From an uncultured Anaerotruncus sp. (lineage in GTDB: Bacteria; Bacillota; Clostridia; Oscillospirales; Ruminococcaceae): DNA of 28,575 nucleotides. The notes under the pieces were generated by a model. The model was not told the origin of the DNA and ran no database searches. It saw only the letters and a program-made list of their open reading frames with translations. Every line of letters starts with the position of its first letter. The stretch's first letter is position 1. The position numbers and the translations under genes were made by a program. The stretch covers positions 1-28,575 of the forward strand of contig NZ_CABUCJ010000022.1 of the NCBI RefSeq assembly GCF_902490045.1, in the 5' to 3' direction. Below, piece by piece: positions 16,661-24,667 of this stretch.

Positions 16661-16723
16661 CGCGCCCTTTCCCGGTTTGCGTCGGCAGCAGGAAAAAATG
16701 TAGCGCTTTCATGCATAAAAGTC

Positions 16724-16752
16724 TTTACTTTCGTAAACTAAAATGATAAAAT
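16724..16752 (+). promoter_or_regulatory. Promoter of yerC operon
   Basis: TTTACT (16724-16729), 17-nt spacer, TAAAAT (16747-16752). The inverted repeat TTTAC/GTAAA around the -35 element could be an operator, but this is weak. Confidence 0.75.
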
Positions 16753-16788
16753 GCAGACAGTGCAAATTTCATTTTTGGAGGCGATCGT

Positions 16789-17076
16789 TTGAATACGAAA
16801 CTCAAGGACATGAACGTCGACTATCTGTTTAAAGCCATCCTCTCCCTCGAAACGATGGACGAGTGCTATAATTTCTTCGACGACCTGTGCACCGTGCCCG
16901 AGCTCAAGGCGCTCTCCCAGCGCCTCGAGGTGGCCCGCATGCTCAGCGAGGGGCGCGTCTACAGCGACATCGTCGCCAAGACAGGCGCGTCCACCGCGAC
17001 GATCAGCCGCGTGAACCGCTCCCTCAACTACGGCAGCGACGGCTACAAGGTGGTCTTCGAGCGGGTGAAGGACTGA
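16789..17076 (+). CDS. yerC: TrpR-like DNA-binding protein, YerC/YecD family
   Basis: A 95-residue protein matching the YerC/YecD TrpR-related family over its full length. The fold is all-helical; the ELKALSQRLEVARMLSEGRVYSDIVAKTGASTATISRVNRSL section (about 39-79) contains the helix-turn-helix. Family members are small repressors whose targets are mostly unknown. The start is TTG 16789, with TTGGAGG 7 nt upstream. The stop overlaps the methyltransferase ATG by one base (TGATG), so the two are coupled. Confidence 0.93.
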   Translation: MNTKLKDMNVDYLFKAILSLETMDECYNFFDDLCTVPELKALSQRLEVARMLSEGRVYSDIVAKTGASTATISRVNRSLNYGSDGYKVVFERVKD

Positions 17077-17813
17077 TGTCCTACCATACCTTTGCCGCCT
17101 ATTACGACCGGCTGATGGAGCAGGTCGACTACCGGCGGCGCGCGCAATACTTCGATTCTATCATCAGGCAGCATCTCCGCGTGGCCGAAAAGCCCATCCT
17201 GCTCGATCTGGCGTGCGGGACGGGGAGCCTTTCGGTCGAGCTTTCCCGCCTCGGCTACGACGTGATCGGGGTGGACGGCAGCGCGGACATGCTGTCTGAA
17301 GCTGCGTCCAAGGGCGCGGGAGGAATTCTCTGGCTCTGCCAGGATTTTTCCTCCCTGGACCTCTATGGCACGGTGGACGCGGCGGTCTGCGCGCTCGACA
17401 GCCTCAACCACGTCACCGACGAGGCGGCGCTCGAGGCCGCGATCGGGCGGGTGGCCCTCTTCACCGCGCCGGGCGGCGTCTTCGTCTTCGACGTGAACAC
17501 CCCCTACAAGCACCGGGAAATCCTCGGGCAGAACACCTTCGTCTACGACCTCGGGGACCTCTACTGCGTGTGGCAGAACACCACCGATGAAACCCTGCTC
17601 ACCGAGATTACGCTCGACTTTTTTGTGCGGGAGGAGGGCCTCTACGCGCGGGAGGGGGAGAGCTTCTGCGAGCGCGGCTATTCGCACGACACGCTCGCCG
17701 GGATCCTCGAACGCGCCGGCTTCGAGCTGCTCGCGGTCTATGCGGGGGACACCTTCGACCCGGTGGGGGAGACGACCCAGCGCGCCGTCTACGCGGCGCG
17801 CCGCAGGGGATAA
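17076..17813 (+). CDS. Class I SAM-dependent methyltransferase
   Basis: A 245-residue Rossmann-fold methyltransferase. It opens with YHTFAAYYDRLM, typical of small clostridial methyltransferases. SAM motif I is LDLACGTGSLS (43-53), with the acidic post-I residue in VIGVDGSADML (63-73) and a motif-IV-like region VDAAVCALDSLNHV (100-113). A beta-rich insertion (130-190) may form the substrate lid. The substrate is not known. ATG 17076 overlaps the yerC stop; hslO follows after 23 bp. Confidence 0.9.
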   Translation: MSYHTFAAYYDRLMEQVDYRRRAQYFDSIIRQHLRVAEKPILLDLACGTGSLSVELSRLGYDVIGVDGSADMLSEAASKGAGGILWLCQDFSSLDLYGTVDAAVCALDSLNHVTDEAALEAAIGRVALFTAPGGVFVFDVNTPYKHREILGQNTFVYDLGDLYCVWQNTTDETLLTEITLDFFVREEGLYAREGESFCERGYSHDTLAGILERAGFELLAVYAGDTFDPVGETTQRAVYAARRRG

Positions 17814-17836
17814 GAAACGGAAAGGAACTTCATGAT

Positions 17837-18709
17837 ATGGGAAAACTGATCCGCGCCATCGCGGGGGACGGCTCGCTCGTCTGCACCGCGGTGGATTCGA
17901 CCGATATCGCCGCCGAGGCGGAGCGCGTCCACAGGACCTCCGCCACGGTGACGGCCGCGCTCGGGCGGCTGGTAACCGCCGCCTCGATCATGGGCAGCCA
18001 GCTCAAAAACGAGGGGGACAGCGTCACGGTGCGGCTGGCCGGCGGGGGGCCCGCCGGCTCGCTCATCGCGGTGTCCGACGCGCGGGGCAACCCGCGCGGC
18101 TACGTCGCCAACCCCGTCGTGGAAATCCCGCTCAACCGCTACGGCAAGCTGGACGTGGCGGGCGCGGTGGGCAAAAACGGCACCCTCACCGTCATCAAGG
18201 ACGTGGGCCTGCCCGAACCGTCGATCGGCTCGGTGCCGATCGTTTCGGGGGAGATCGCCGAGGATGTGACGAGCTACTACGCGGTCAGCGAGCAGACCCC
18301 GACCGTCTGCGCGCTCGGCGTGCTCGTGAACCCCGAGCTCACCGTGCGGGCGGCGGGCGGCTACCTCGTGCAGCTGCTGCCGGGCGCGGGGGAGGACGCG
18401 ATCGCGCGATTGGAGGAGAACATCAACGCGGTGAAGCCCGTCTCCACAATGATCGACGAGGGGATGGGCCCTCGGGAGATCATCGAAAGGGTGCTCGCGG
18501 GCTTTTCCCCCGAGATTTTGGACGAGCGGGAGGTCTGCTACCGCTGCACCTGCTCCAAGCAGCGGGTGGAGCGGGCGCTTCTCAGCATCGGCCGCGAGGA
18601 CCTCGAAAAGCTCGCCGGGGAGCAGGAGACCACCGAGGTGGCCTGCCACTTCTGCGACAAAAAGTACACGTTTACCCGCGCGGAGCTGGAAGCCCTGCTG
18701 CGGCGATGA
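17837..18709 (+). CDS. hslO: Redox-regulated chaperone Hsp33
   Basis: A 290-residue Hsp33, a holdase chaperone switched on by oxidative stress. The N-terminal domain has the usual GKLIRAIAGDGSL start and a G-rich segment. The zinc redox switch is complete: Cys237-x-Cys239 and, 30 residues on, Cys270-x2-Cys273 (C-x-C-x30-C-x2-C). An extra Cys234 lies just ahead of the first pair. ATG 17837 has AAAGGAA upstream. It closes the yerC operon and is convergent with nth. Confidence 0.97.
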   Translation: MGKLIRAIAGDGSLVCTAVDSTDIAAEAERVHRTSATVTAALGRLVTAASIMGSQLKNEGDSVTVRLAGGGPAGSLIAVSDARGNPRGYVANPVVEIPLNRYGKLDVAGAVGKNGTLTVIKDVGLPEPSIGSVPIVSGEIAEDVTSYYAVSEQTPTVCALGVLVNPELTVRAAGGYLVQLLPGAGEDAIARLEENINAVKPVSTMIDEGMGPREIIERVLAGFSPEILDEREVCYRCTCSKQRVERALLSIGREDLEKLAGEQETTEVACHFCDKKYTFTRAELEALLRR

Positions 18710-18713
18710 ATGG

Positions 18714-18740
18714 AAAAACGGCCCGCCGAAAGGCGGGCCG
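18714..18740. terminator. Terminator between hslO and nth
   Basis: CGGCCCGCC (18719-18727), GAAA loop, GGCGGGCCG (18732-18740). AAAAA at 18714-18718 gives a U-tract on the minus strand, so it mainly ends the chromate transporter-nth transcript and may also stop hslO. Confidence 0.85.
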
Positions 18741-18746
18741 CTTCGC

Positions 18747-19391
18747 TTATTTGAGCTTGTATGTATCCTGATAGTGCTTGCAGCAGACGTTCAGCACGCA
18801 TTTGTCGCATTGGGGCCGCCGCGCGACGCAGACGGCGCGGCCGTGCAGCACCAGCCGGTGGCAGAAGTCGTTGGATTCCGCGGGCGGCAGCAGCGGGCGG
18901 AGCTGCTCCTCCACCTTGGCGGGATCCTTGCTGTCGGTGAGGCCGAGCAGGTTGGTGATGCGGATGCAGTGGGTGTCGCAGACGATCGCGGGCTTCCCGT
19001 AGACGTCGCCCACCACGAGGTTCGCGGTCTTGCGCCCGATGCCGGGGAGCTTGGTCAGCTCCTCCACCGTGTCGGGAAGCACGCCGTCGTACCGCTCCAT
19101 CAGCATTTGGCACATCGCGACGATGTCCTTGGCCTTGGTGTGGTAAAAGCCGCAGGGCTTCACGATCGCCTCCACGTCGGCGACGTCCGCCTCTGCAAAG
19201 TCCCGGATGCTCCGGTACTTTTGGAAGAGGTCGACGCAGACGATGTTGACCCGCGCGTCGGTGCACTGCGCGGCCAGGCGGGTGGCGATCATCAGCTCAT
19301 GGGGCTTTCGGTAGTCGAGCGAGCAGATCGCGTCAGGGTATTCCGCTTTCAGCAGTTCCACCGCCTGAAGGGCGGCTTTTTTCTTGTTCAT
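18747..19391 (-). CDS. nth: Endonuclease III, DNA glycosylase/AP lyase
   Basis: A 214-residue endonuclease III for base excision repair of oxidised pyrimidines. The helix-hairpin-helix is LPGIGRKTAN (115-124) with catalytic Lys121; the catalytic Asp139 is in VCDTHCIRI. The [4Fe-4S] cluster motif is complete: Cys188-x6-Cys195-x2-Cys198-x5-Cys204. Start ATG 19391 has AAGGAGG upstream. It is the last gene of a minus-strand unit, only 13 bp behind the second chromate transporter gene, which is an unusual partner. Confidence 0.97.
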   Translation of the reverse strand: MNKKKAALQAVELLKAEYPDAICSLDYRKPHELMIATRLAAQCTDARVNIVCVDLFQKYRSIRDFAEADVADVEAIVKPCGFYHTKAKDIVAMCQMLMERYDGVLPDTVEELTKLPGIGRKTANLVVGDVYGKPAIVCDTHCIRITNLLGLTDSKDPAKVEEQLRPLLPPAESNDFCHRLVLHGRAVCVARRPQCDKCVLNVCCKHYQDTYKLK

Positions 19392-19404
19392 GGGAGACCT
19401 CCTT

Positions 19405-19995
19405 TTAAGGAATCATGGGCAGGGCGGCGTGGAAAAGGAATCCCAGCGCGCCGGAGATGCAGATGAGCCAGATGGGATGCAGCTTTTTGCGCCAGCGGCT
19501 GACCGCGAAGACGATCACGCCGATCAGGATGGCGCGCCAGCTGATGTGGGGCAGCGTCCAGAAGTAGAGCAGGGCGTGGGGGGAGAGGCCGCCGAGGGTG
19601 ATCGCGGTGAAGATCGAGAGCGCGGCCGAGGCGACGAGCGCGACGACGGCGGGCCGCAGGCCGTAAAAGACGGCCTTCACATAGGTGTTCTCCTGGATGC
19701 GGCCGAACCACTTGGCGACGATGAGGATGATGAGGAAGGAGGGCAGCACGACGCCGAGGGTGGCGCAGACGGCGCCTGCGACGCCCGACTGGGACATGCC
19801 CACGAAGGTGGCGATGTTGACCGCGAAGGGGCCGGGGGTGGACTCGCTGATGGCGATGAAATCGATGAGCTGCGACTGGGTGAGCCAGCCGTGGGAGAGG
19901 ATGTCCTGCTGGATCATCGGGATCATCGCGTAGCCGCCGCCGAAGGTGAAAAGCCCGATCTTGAAAAAGGTGAGAAAGAGGTAGAGGTTGATCAC
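19405..19995 (-). CDS. Chromate transporter family protein, half-size (second)
   Basis: A 196-residue single-domain CHR protein. It opens with FLTFFKIGLFTFGGGYAMIPMIQ, the CHR signature, followed by AISESTPGPFAVNIATFVG and several hydrophobic membrane segments. Short-chain CHR proteins come as adjacent pairs whose halves correspond to the two halves of full-length ChrA and probably work as a heteromer. The natural substrate may be chromate, sulfate or another anion; this cannot be told. The start is GTG 19995, overlapping the stop of the first half by 4 bp (GTGA), with GGGAGG upstream. Confidence 0.93.
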   Translation of the reverse strand: MINLYLFLTFFKIGLFTFGGGYAMIPMIQQDILSHGWLTQSQLIDFIAISESTPGPFAVNIATFVGMSQSGVAGAVCATLGVVLPSFLIILIVAKWFGRIQENTYVKAVFYGLRPAVVALVASAALSIFTAITLGGLSPHALLYFWTLPHISWRAILIGVIVFAVSRWRKKLHPIWLICISGALGFLFHAALPMIP

Positions 19996-20570
19996 TTGCC
20001 GTCACCTCCCGCCGCTTTCGGGTTCCTGCGCGCGATCACGAGCTGGCGGACGACGCCGGCCGCGCCCGAGAGGACGAGCAGCAGGATCACGCTGACGTTG
20101 AAGAAGGAGGCCGCGAGGAAATCGACCAGGATGACGGCCGCGACAAAGTTGGTGCGGGGGACCTGCTTGCCGAGCTTGATGACGGCATTGAGGATGAGCA
20201 CGACGACGCCCGCGCGGATGCCGTCGAACACCCAGGTCAGCCAGGTGAACCGCTGGTACTGCATGATGAAGAGGGAGAGCGCCGCGATGATGAGGAAGGA
20301 GGGCAGCGCGACCCCGAGGGTCGCGGCGGCCGACCCCGCGACCCCGGCGACCCGGCAGCCGATGAAGGTCGCGGAATTGATCGACACGGGCCCGGGCGTC
20401 GCCTCCGAGATGGCAAGCACGTCGAGCATCTCCTCATCGCTGATCCACCGGTGGTTTTCCACCGCTTCGCGGTGGATGAGCGGGATCATCGCGTAGCCGC
20501 CGCCGAAGGTGAAAAGGCCGATCTTGAAGAAGGCGGCGAACAGATTCAAAAGCTGGTGATTTTTTTTCAT
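19992..20570 (-). CDS. Chromate transporter family protein, half-size (first)
   Basis: A 192-residue single-domain CHR protein, homologous to the next gene (FAAFFKIGLFTFGGGYAMIPLIH; AISEATPGPVSINSATFIG), with about five or six membrane segments. The pair overlaps by 4 bp, a sign that the two chains are made in equal amounts. The ribosome-binding site before ATG 20570 is poor. A promoter lies about 130 nt upstream on the minus strand. Confidence 0.93.
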   Translation of the reverse strand: MKKNHQLLNLFAAFFKIGLFTFGGGYAMIPLIHREAVENHRWISDEEMLDVLAISEATPGPVSINSATFIGCRVAGVAGSAAATLGVALPSFLIIAALSLFIMQYQRFTWLTWVFDGIRAGVVVLILNAVIKLGKQVPRTNFVAAVILVDFLAASFFNVSVILLLVLSGAAGVVRQLVIARRNPKAAGGDGK

Positions 20571-20700
20571 GGACGATTCAGACTCTTTTCCACAGGCTGG
20601 GCCTGTTTTATCGGGAGCGCGGCGGGACCCGCGCGGCCAGGGCGGACCCTGGCGGAACCACGGTACGCGGTGCCGGTTGGGAAAACGCGGGGATGCGTTT

Positions 20701-20730
20701 ATTATACCCCGAAACGACAGGTCCCGTCAA
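20701..20730 (-). promoter_or_regulatory. Promoter of chromate transporter-nth operon
   Basis: On the minus strand TTGACG (20730-20725), 18-nt spacer, perfect TATAAT (20706-20701). The transcribed leader (20694-20571) is GC-rich and holds CCAGGG/CCCTGG and other short inverted repeats, with no recognised riboswitch. The rest of the gap, up to the TspO-like gene, shows no clear element. Confidence 0.82.
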
Positions 20731-20804
20731 ACAATCTGAATAAATGTTACTGTTTTGTCATAAGCTACAGAAAGGAAAATTTTGTATGAAAGAGGGGAGC
20801 GCCC

Positions 20805-21272
20805 ATGCCCATCCGCCTCAAACCCCTTGCGGTCTCGGTCGCCGTCCCGCTGGCCGGCGGGCTGCTCAGCAACTGGCTTTCCGGGGACGTCCGCGCGGTC
20901 TACGAGTCGCTCGATCTGCCCGCCTTCGCGCCGCCCGCGTGGGTGTTCGGGGTCGTGTGGCCGCTGCTCTACCTGCTGCTGGGGATCGCGGCCTATCTCG
21001 TGTGGGAGAAGCCCGCCTCCTCCGCGCGCACACAGGCGCTCACCTTCTACGGCGTGCAGCTCCTCCTCAACTTCCTCTGGAGCCCGCTCTTTTTCCGGTT
21101 CGGGCTTTACCGCTTCGCCTTCTGGGAGCTGTGCGCCCTCTTCGCGCTCGCTCTGGTCGCCGCCGCCTGCTTCGCGATGCTCTCCCGGCGCACTCTCTGG
21201 CTCACGGCGCCCTATCTCTGCTGGCTGCTCTACGCGGCGGCGCTCAACCGGGCGGTCGCCGCGCTGAATTAA
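20805..21272 (+). CDS. TspO/MBR family membrane protein
   Basis: A 155-residue TspO/MBR protein with five membrane helices. The family signature is LPAFAPPAWVFGVVWPLLYLLLG (38-60), followed by FYGVQLLLNFLWSPLFF (about 83-99) and a Trp-rich end. Bacterial TspO proteins bind or degrade porphyrins and are tied to stress and redox responses. ATG 20805 has AGAGGGGAG upstream; an ATG at 20786 opens a different, non-homologous frame. It is transcribed divergently from the chromate transporter operon. Confidence 0.93.
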   Translation: MPIRLKPLAVSVAVPLAGGLLSNWLSGDVRAVYESLDLPAFAPPAWVFGVVWPLLYLLLGIAAYLVWEKPASSARTQALTFYGVQLLLNFLWSPLFFRFGLYRFAFWELCALFALALVAAACFAMLSRRTLWLTAPYLCWLLYAAALNRAVAALN

Positions 21273-21302
21273 CTGCTTCCCCTATCAATTTTCCCGCCGC
21301 TG

Positions 21303-21311
21303 TGATAGAAT
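21303..21311 (+). promoter_or_regulatory. Probable extended -10 promoter of the AI-2E family gene
   Basis: TGATAGAAT (TG at 21303-21304, TAGAAT 21306-21311) with no good -35 box. The 12-mer TGTGATAGAATA (21301-21312) recurs exactly at 22769-22780 before the next gene. Confidence 0.5.
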
Positions 21312-21358
21312 AGGGAAAAGACCCGCGTGCAAAACGACGGAAGAAAAAAGGTGCGCAG

Positions 21359-22702
21359 ATGAAACTGAACTTCAACAAACGAGACACGACCACGGCCGTC
21401 TACGCTTTCCTGGTGCTGGCGGCGGCGATCCTCTTCTATGGGCTCCTGAACAATTTCCCGGTGGTCGGCAGGGCGCTGTCGACGGTTGTGGGGCTGATTT
21501 CCCCCTTCATCTACGCGTTCGGCATCGCCTACATCCTCAACCCCATTTTAAAATTCATCGAGCGCGCCATCCTGACCCCCCTGCTCGGCCGGCACGTCAG
21601 CGGCAAGTGCATCCGCGCGGTCGCTGTGCTGCTGACCTTCCTGTTTGCGGCGGGGGTGATCGCGGTGTTCGTCATGATCGTCATCCCGCAGCTGATCTCG
21701 AGCATCACGGGACTCGTTTTCAAGCTCTCCCGCTTCCTCAATTCGCCCGACACCTGGCTGCCGCGCCTGCTGGCGCTCTTCCCCGATCTCGACCTCAACG
21801 CCACGATCTCGAACGCGCTCAAGCAGTACGCCGACACGATCCTGAACTCCACGGTCTCGATGATGAAGCAGCTGCTTCCCTGGCTCGTCTCGGCATCCAC
21901 CAGCTTTGCGTCGGGCCTGCTGAGCACGGTGGTGGGCATCATCATCTCGGTCTACATGCTGCTTGACAAGGAGCGGTTCTGCGCGGGCTGCAAAAAGGTG
22001 TGGTACGCCGTCCTCCCGCAGCAGCGCGCCGACTGGCTGCTCGACCTGACCGCCGAGGCCAACCAGGTGTTCGGCGGCTTCATCAGCGGGAAGATCCTCG
22101 ATTCCCTCATAATCGGCATCCTCTGCTTTTTGGGGATGTCCCTCTTCAACATGCCCAACGCGATGCTTGTTTCGGTCATCGTGGGGGTCACCAACGTCAT
22201 CCCCTATTTCGGTCCCTTCATCGGCGCGATCCCCTCCTTCTTCATCATCCTGATTGACGCGCCGGTCAAGGCGCTGTGGTTTCTCGTCTTCATCCTCATC
22301 CTCCAGCAGTTCGACGGCAACATCCTCGGCCCGAAAATCCTCGGCGACTCGACGGGGCTTTCGGCCTTCTGGGTCATCTTCGCGATCATGCTCTTCGGGG
22401 GGCTCTACGGCTTCATCGGGATGTTTTTGGGCGTGCCCGTCTTTTCGGTGGTATACATGCTCATCTGGCGGTTTGTCGACGCGCGGCTGGCCGCCCGCGG
22501 CATGCCGCTGGAGCTCGTGAGCTACAGCGCGCCCGACTCGCCCATCCCGCTGGGCTCGAAGACGCAGAAGCCCGCCCGGCGCGGCGCGCCGGGAATGCTG
22601 CGCGGCGCGCACGTCTCCCGCGTCGGGCCGCCGCGCCGCAAGAAGGCGGACGAGTCGGGGGACGCCTCCGGCGGGCGGGAAAACGATTCCCCGGATGCGT
22701 GA
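21359..22702 (+). CDS. AI-2E family transporter (UPF0118/YdiK-like permease)
   Basis: A 447-residue membrane protein of the AI-2E exporter family. It has about eight membrane segments, the middle one separated by a soluble stretch, and the family block GGFISGKILDSLIIGILCF (about 238-256), then GVTNVIPYFGPFIGAIPS (about 276-293) and a G-rich final pair of helices. Members export autoinducer-2 or act as Na+/H+ antiporters; which applies here is open. The last 55 residues are a basic, Pro/Gly-rich cytoplasmic tail, probably disordered. ATG 21359 follows AAAAAGGTG. Confidence 0.93.
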   Translation: MKLNFNKRDTTTAVYAFLVLAAAILFYGLLNNFPVVGRALSTVVGLISPFIYAFGIAYILNPILKFIERAILTPLLGRHVSGKCIRAVAVLLTFLFAAGVIAVFVMIVIPQLISSITGLVFKLSRFLNSPDTWLPRLLALFPDLDLNATISNALKQYADTILNSTVSMMKQLLPWLVSASTSFASGLLSTVVGIIISVYMLLDKERFCAGCKKVWYAVLPQQRADWLLDLTAEANQVFGGFISGKILDSLIIGILCFLGMSLFNMPNAMLVSVIVGVTNVIPYFGPFIGAIPSFFIILIDAPVKALWFLVFILILQQFDGNILGPKILGDSTGLSAFWVIFAIMLFGGLYGFIGMFLGVPVFSVVYMLIWRFVDARLAARGMPLELVSYSAPDSPIPLGSKTQKPARRGAPGMLRGAHVSRVGPPRRKKADESGDASGGRENDSPDA

Positions 22703-22770
22703 ACAAACTGTGAAGAAGAATGAATCTTTTGTTAAAATTTGCCGGTTTCCTCCCGCGCGGAGGGAAATTG

Positions 22771-22786
22771 TGATAGAATATTCTAT
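22771..22786 (+). promoter_or_regulatory. Extended -10 promoter with palindrome
   Basis: TGATAGAAT (22771-22779) is an extended -10 lying inside the 14-bp palindrome ATAGAATATTCTAT (22773-22786). A bulged inverted repeat TTTCCTCC/GGAGGGAAA just upstream takes the place of a -35 box. A dimeric regulator could bind here. Confidence 0.5.
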
Positions 22787-22818
22787 ACAAAACGCGGCAA
22801 CGAAAGTGAGGACTGCCT

Positions 22819-24480
22819 GTGAAGGTCAAACGGTACAAGCTGGTTACCTACCTTGTCATTACCCTTGGAATCTGCGTCTATATCTTTTTTGAAGCGCCCA
22901 ACCTCAATCCCTTTTTCTATTCGGACGGCGCCTTCTTCTGGGCGGTGGTCATCACCCTCTATGTCGGCGCGTGGGCGCTCATGCATTTTGGGGAGCTGAC
23001 CTTCCAGTTTACCGACCGCAGCGAGCGGCCGTTCAACTATGTGCCCAACGAGAAGTTTCCCCGCTGGACCAAGCTCCTGCTGGCGCTGCCGTGGGTGTTC
23101 TTCATCGTGGTGCTGATCGGGTCCTCCTTCCTCTTCAACTGGAAGGCGTTCCGCGACCAGCTCGGCACCTCCGAGGTGGTCGAGTTTTCCGCGAGCATGC
23201 AGGCGGTCGACCTCAACCAGGTGCCGGTCGTCGACCAGGAGCTGGCCGTGCGGCTGGCCGACAAGAAGCTCGGAGAGCGCGCCGGGCTCGGCAGCCAGGT
23301 GCGCCTGGGCGGCAACGACGCGACAATCCAGCGGGTGGACGGCAAGCTCGTGTGGGCGGTGCCGCTCTACCATTCCGGCCTCTTCAAGTGGCTGACCAAC
23401 ATGTCGGGCACCCCGGGCTATATCCTCGTGTCCGCCACCGATGTGAACGACGTGCAGTACGTCGAAAACTTCAAGGTGAAATACCAGCCGGGCAACTACC
23501 TGCTGCACGACCTGACGAGGCACACCCGCTTCTTCGGGGCGTGGTTCGACGGGATCACCGACCCCTCCTTTGAGATCGACGACGACGGGCAGCCCTACTG
23601 GATCTATACGACCTACCGCAACCGGCGCGGCTTCAGCCTCCCCGAGGCGACGGGCGCGTGGGTGGTCAACGCGACCACCGGCGAGATGGAAAAGTACACG
23701 ATCGAGACGATCCCCGGGTGGGTCGACCGCATCCAGCCGGAGGACTTCATCATCCGCCAGATCAACAACAAGGGCGAATACGTGCGCGGCTGGCTCAACT
23801 TCGCGGACAAGGACAAATACCGCGCCTCGGCCGGGCACATGATCATCTACAACAACGACCGCTGTTACCTCTTCACCGGCATGACGAGCGTGGGCGGCGA
23901 CGACAGCGCGATCGGGTTCATCATGGTCGACATGGTCACCAAGGAGTCGATCGTCTACCAGATGCCGGGCGCGACCGAGATGGCGGCGCAGGGCTCGGCG
24001 GAGGGCAAGGTCCAGCACCTGGGCTATGACGCGACCTTCCCGCTCATCCTCAACGTCGAGGGACAGCCGACCTACTTCATGGCGCTCAAGGACCAGAGCC
24101 GCCTCATCAAGCAGTACGCCTTCGTATCGGTGGCCAACTATTCGATCGTCGGCACGGGCGAGACGATCCCGCTCGCGCTGCGCGACTACCAGCAGGGGCT
24201 CAAGAACTCGGGCATCGCCGGGGTCGCGCCGCCCGCCTCGGAGCAGGCCGCGGTCACCGGGACGGTCGAGCGCATCGCCTCGGAGGTGAACGGCGGGGAC
24301 ACGGTCTACAAGATGATTCTCGCGGAGCATCCGGACCAGATCTTCACGGTGCCCGCGCTCATCTCCGACGAGCTGGCGCTCACCCGCGAGGGGGACCGCG
24401 TCAAGCTTGAATACACCGAGGGCGAGGGGATCATCAGCCAGGCAACCTCGTTTGACAACCTCGCCTATACCCAGAAATGA
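22819..24480 (+). CDS. Large membrane-anchored protein of unknown function
   Basis: A 553-residue protein I cannot assign to a named family. Three membrane helices come first (about 8-25, 35-58 and 88-109), followed by about 440 residues probably outside the cytoplasm. That part is beta-rich and contains two segments reminiscent of PepSY-type repeats (GTPGYILVSATDVNDV near 194-209; GAWVVNATTGEMEKY near 279-293). The last 80 residues (GTVERIASEVNGGDTVYKM...LTREGDRVKLEYTEGEG) look like a small OB-type barrel. There are few Cys and no catalytic motif that I recognise. The start is GTG 22819 with GTGAGG 7 nt upstream. It has its own promoter and a very strong terminator, so it is a single-gene unit behind the AI-2E permease. 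Confidence 0.8.
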   Translation: MKVKRYKLVTYLVITLGICVYIFFEAPNLNPFFYSDGAFFWAVVITLYVGAWALMHFGELTFQFTDRSERPFNYVPNEKFPRWTKLLLALPWVFFIVVLIGSSFLFNWKAFRDQLGTSEVVEFSASMQAVDLNQVPVVDQELAVRLADKKLGERAGLGSQVRLGGNDATIQRVDGKLVWAVPLYHSGLFKWLTNMSGTPGYILVSATDVNDVQYVENFKVKYQPGNYLLHDLTRHTRFFGAWFDGITDPSFEIDDDGQPYWIYTTYRNRRGFSLPEATGAWVVNATTGEMEKYTIETIPGWVDRIQPEDFIIRQINNKGEYVRGWLNFADKDKYRASAGHMIIYNNDRCYLFTGMTSVGGDDSAIGFIMVDMVTKESIVYQMPGATEMAAQGSAEGKVQHLGYDATFPLILNVEGQPTYFMALKDQSRLIKQYAFVSVANYSIVGTGETIPLALRDYQQGLKNSGIAGVAPPASEQAAVTGTVERIASEVNGGDTVYKMILAEHPDQIFTVPALISDELALTREGDRVKLEYTEGEGIISQATSFDNLAYTQK

Positions 24481-24484
24481 GCAG

Positions 24485-24520
24485 CAGGGGTCCCGCGGCG
24501 CCGCGGGACCCCTGTTTTTT
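24485..24520 (+). terminator. Strong intrinsic terminator
   Basis: A perfect palindrome with 15-nt arms: CAGGGGTCCCGCGGC (24485-24499) and its complement (24500-24514), then six T (24515-24520). Confidence 0.93.
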
Positions 24521-24524
24521 CCCA

Positions 24525-24538
24525 ATAAAACGTTTTCG
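24525..24538. promoter_or_regulatory. cre-like site
   Basis: ATAAAACGTTTTCG matches 11 of 14 positions of the palindrome TGAAAACGTTTTCA, close to CcpA operator sequences, and lies about 30 bp ahead of the Enzyme I-like promoter. Suggestive only. Confidence 0.3.
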
Positions 24539-24567
24539 CGGAAAGGACTTTTTTCGCCCGGTTTTTG

Positions 24568-24596
24568 TTGACAGAACGGGCCTGCGTCACTATAAT
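24568..24596 (+). promoter_or_regulatory. Perfect consensus sigma-A promoter
   Basis: TTGACA (24568-24573), 17-nt spacer, TATAAT (24591-24596): both hexamers and the spacing match the consensus exactly. It drives the Enzyme I-like gene. Confidence 0.93.
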
Positions 24597-24667
24597 GGAA
24601 GAAATTCGGGCGATGCATTGGAATACCGCTTTAAACCGTGAAATTTAAGCGGGAGGAGGGATGGACG

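Noticed and set aside
16549..16746. 65-codon plus-strand frame
   Set aside because: It runs through hairpins, a terminator copy and the yerC -35 box; no ribosome-binding site and no protein-like pattern.
20631..20700. T-box-like wording (GGCACCGCG on the minus strand) in the chromate transporter leader
   Set aside because: It lies only some 20 nt from the -10 box, leaving no room for a T-box specifier stem, and the downstream genes are not amino-acid related.
20744..21313. 189-codon frame overlapping the TspO-like gene, using the ATG at 20786
   Set aside because: It is a shifted frame of the TspO-like gene; the TspO signature is in the frame starting at 20805.
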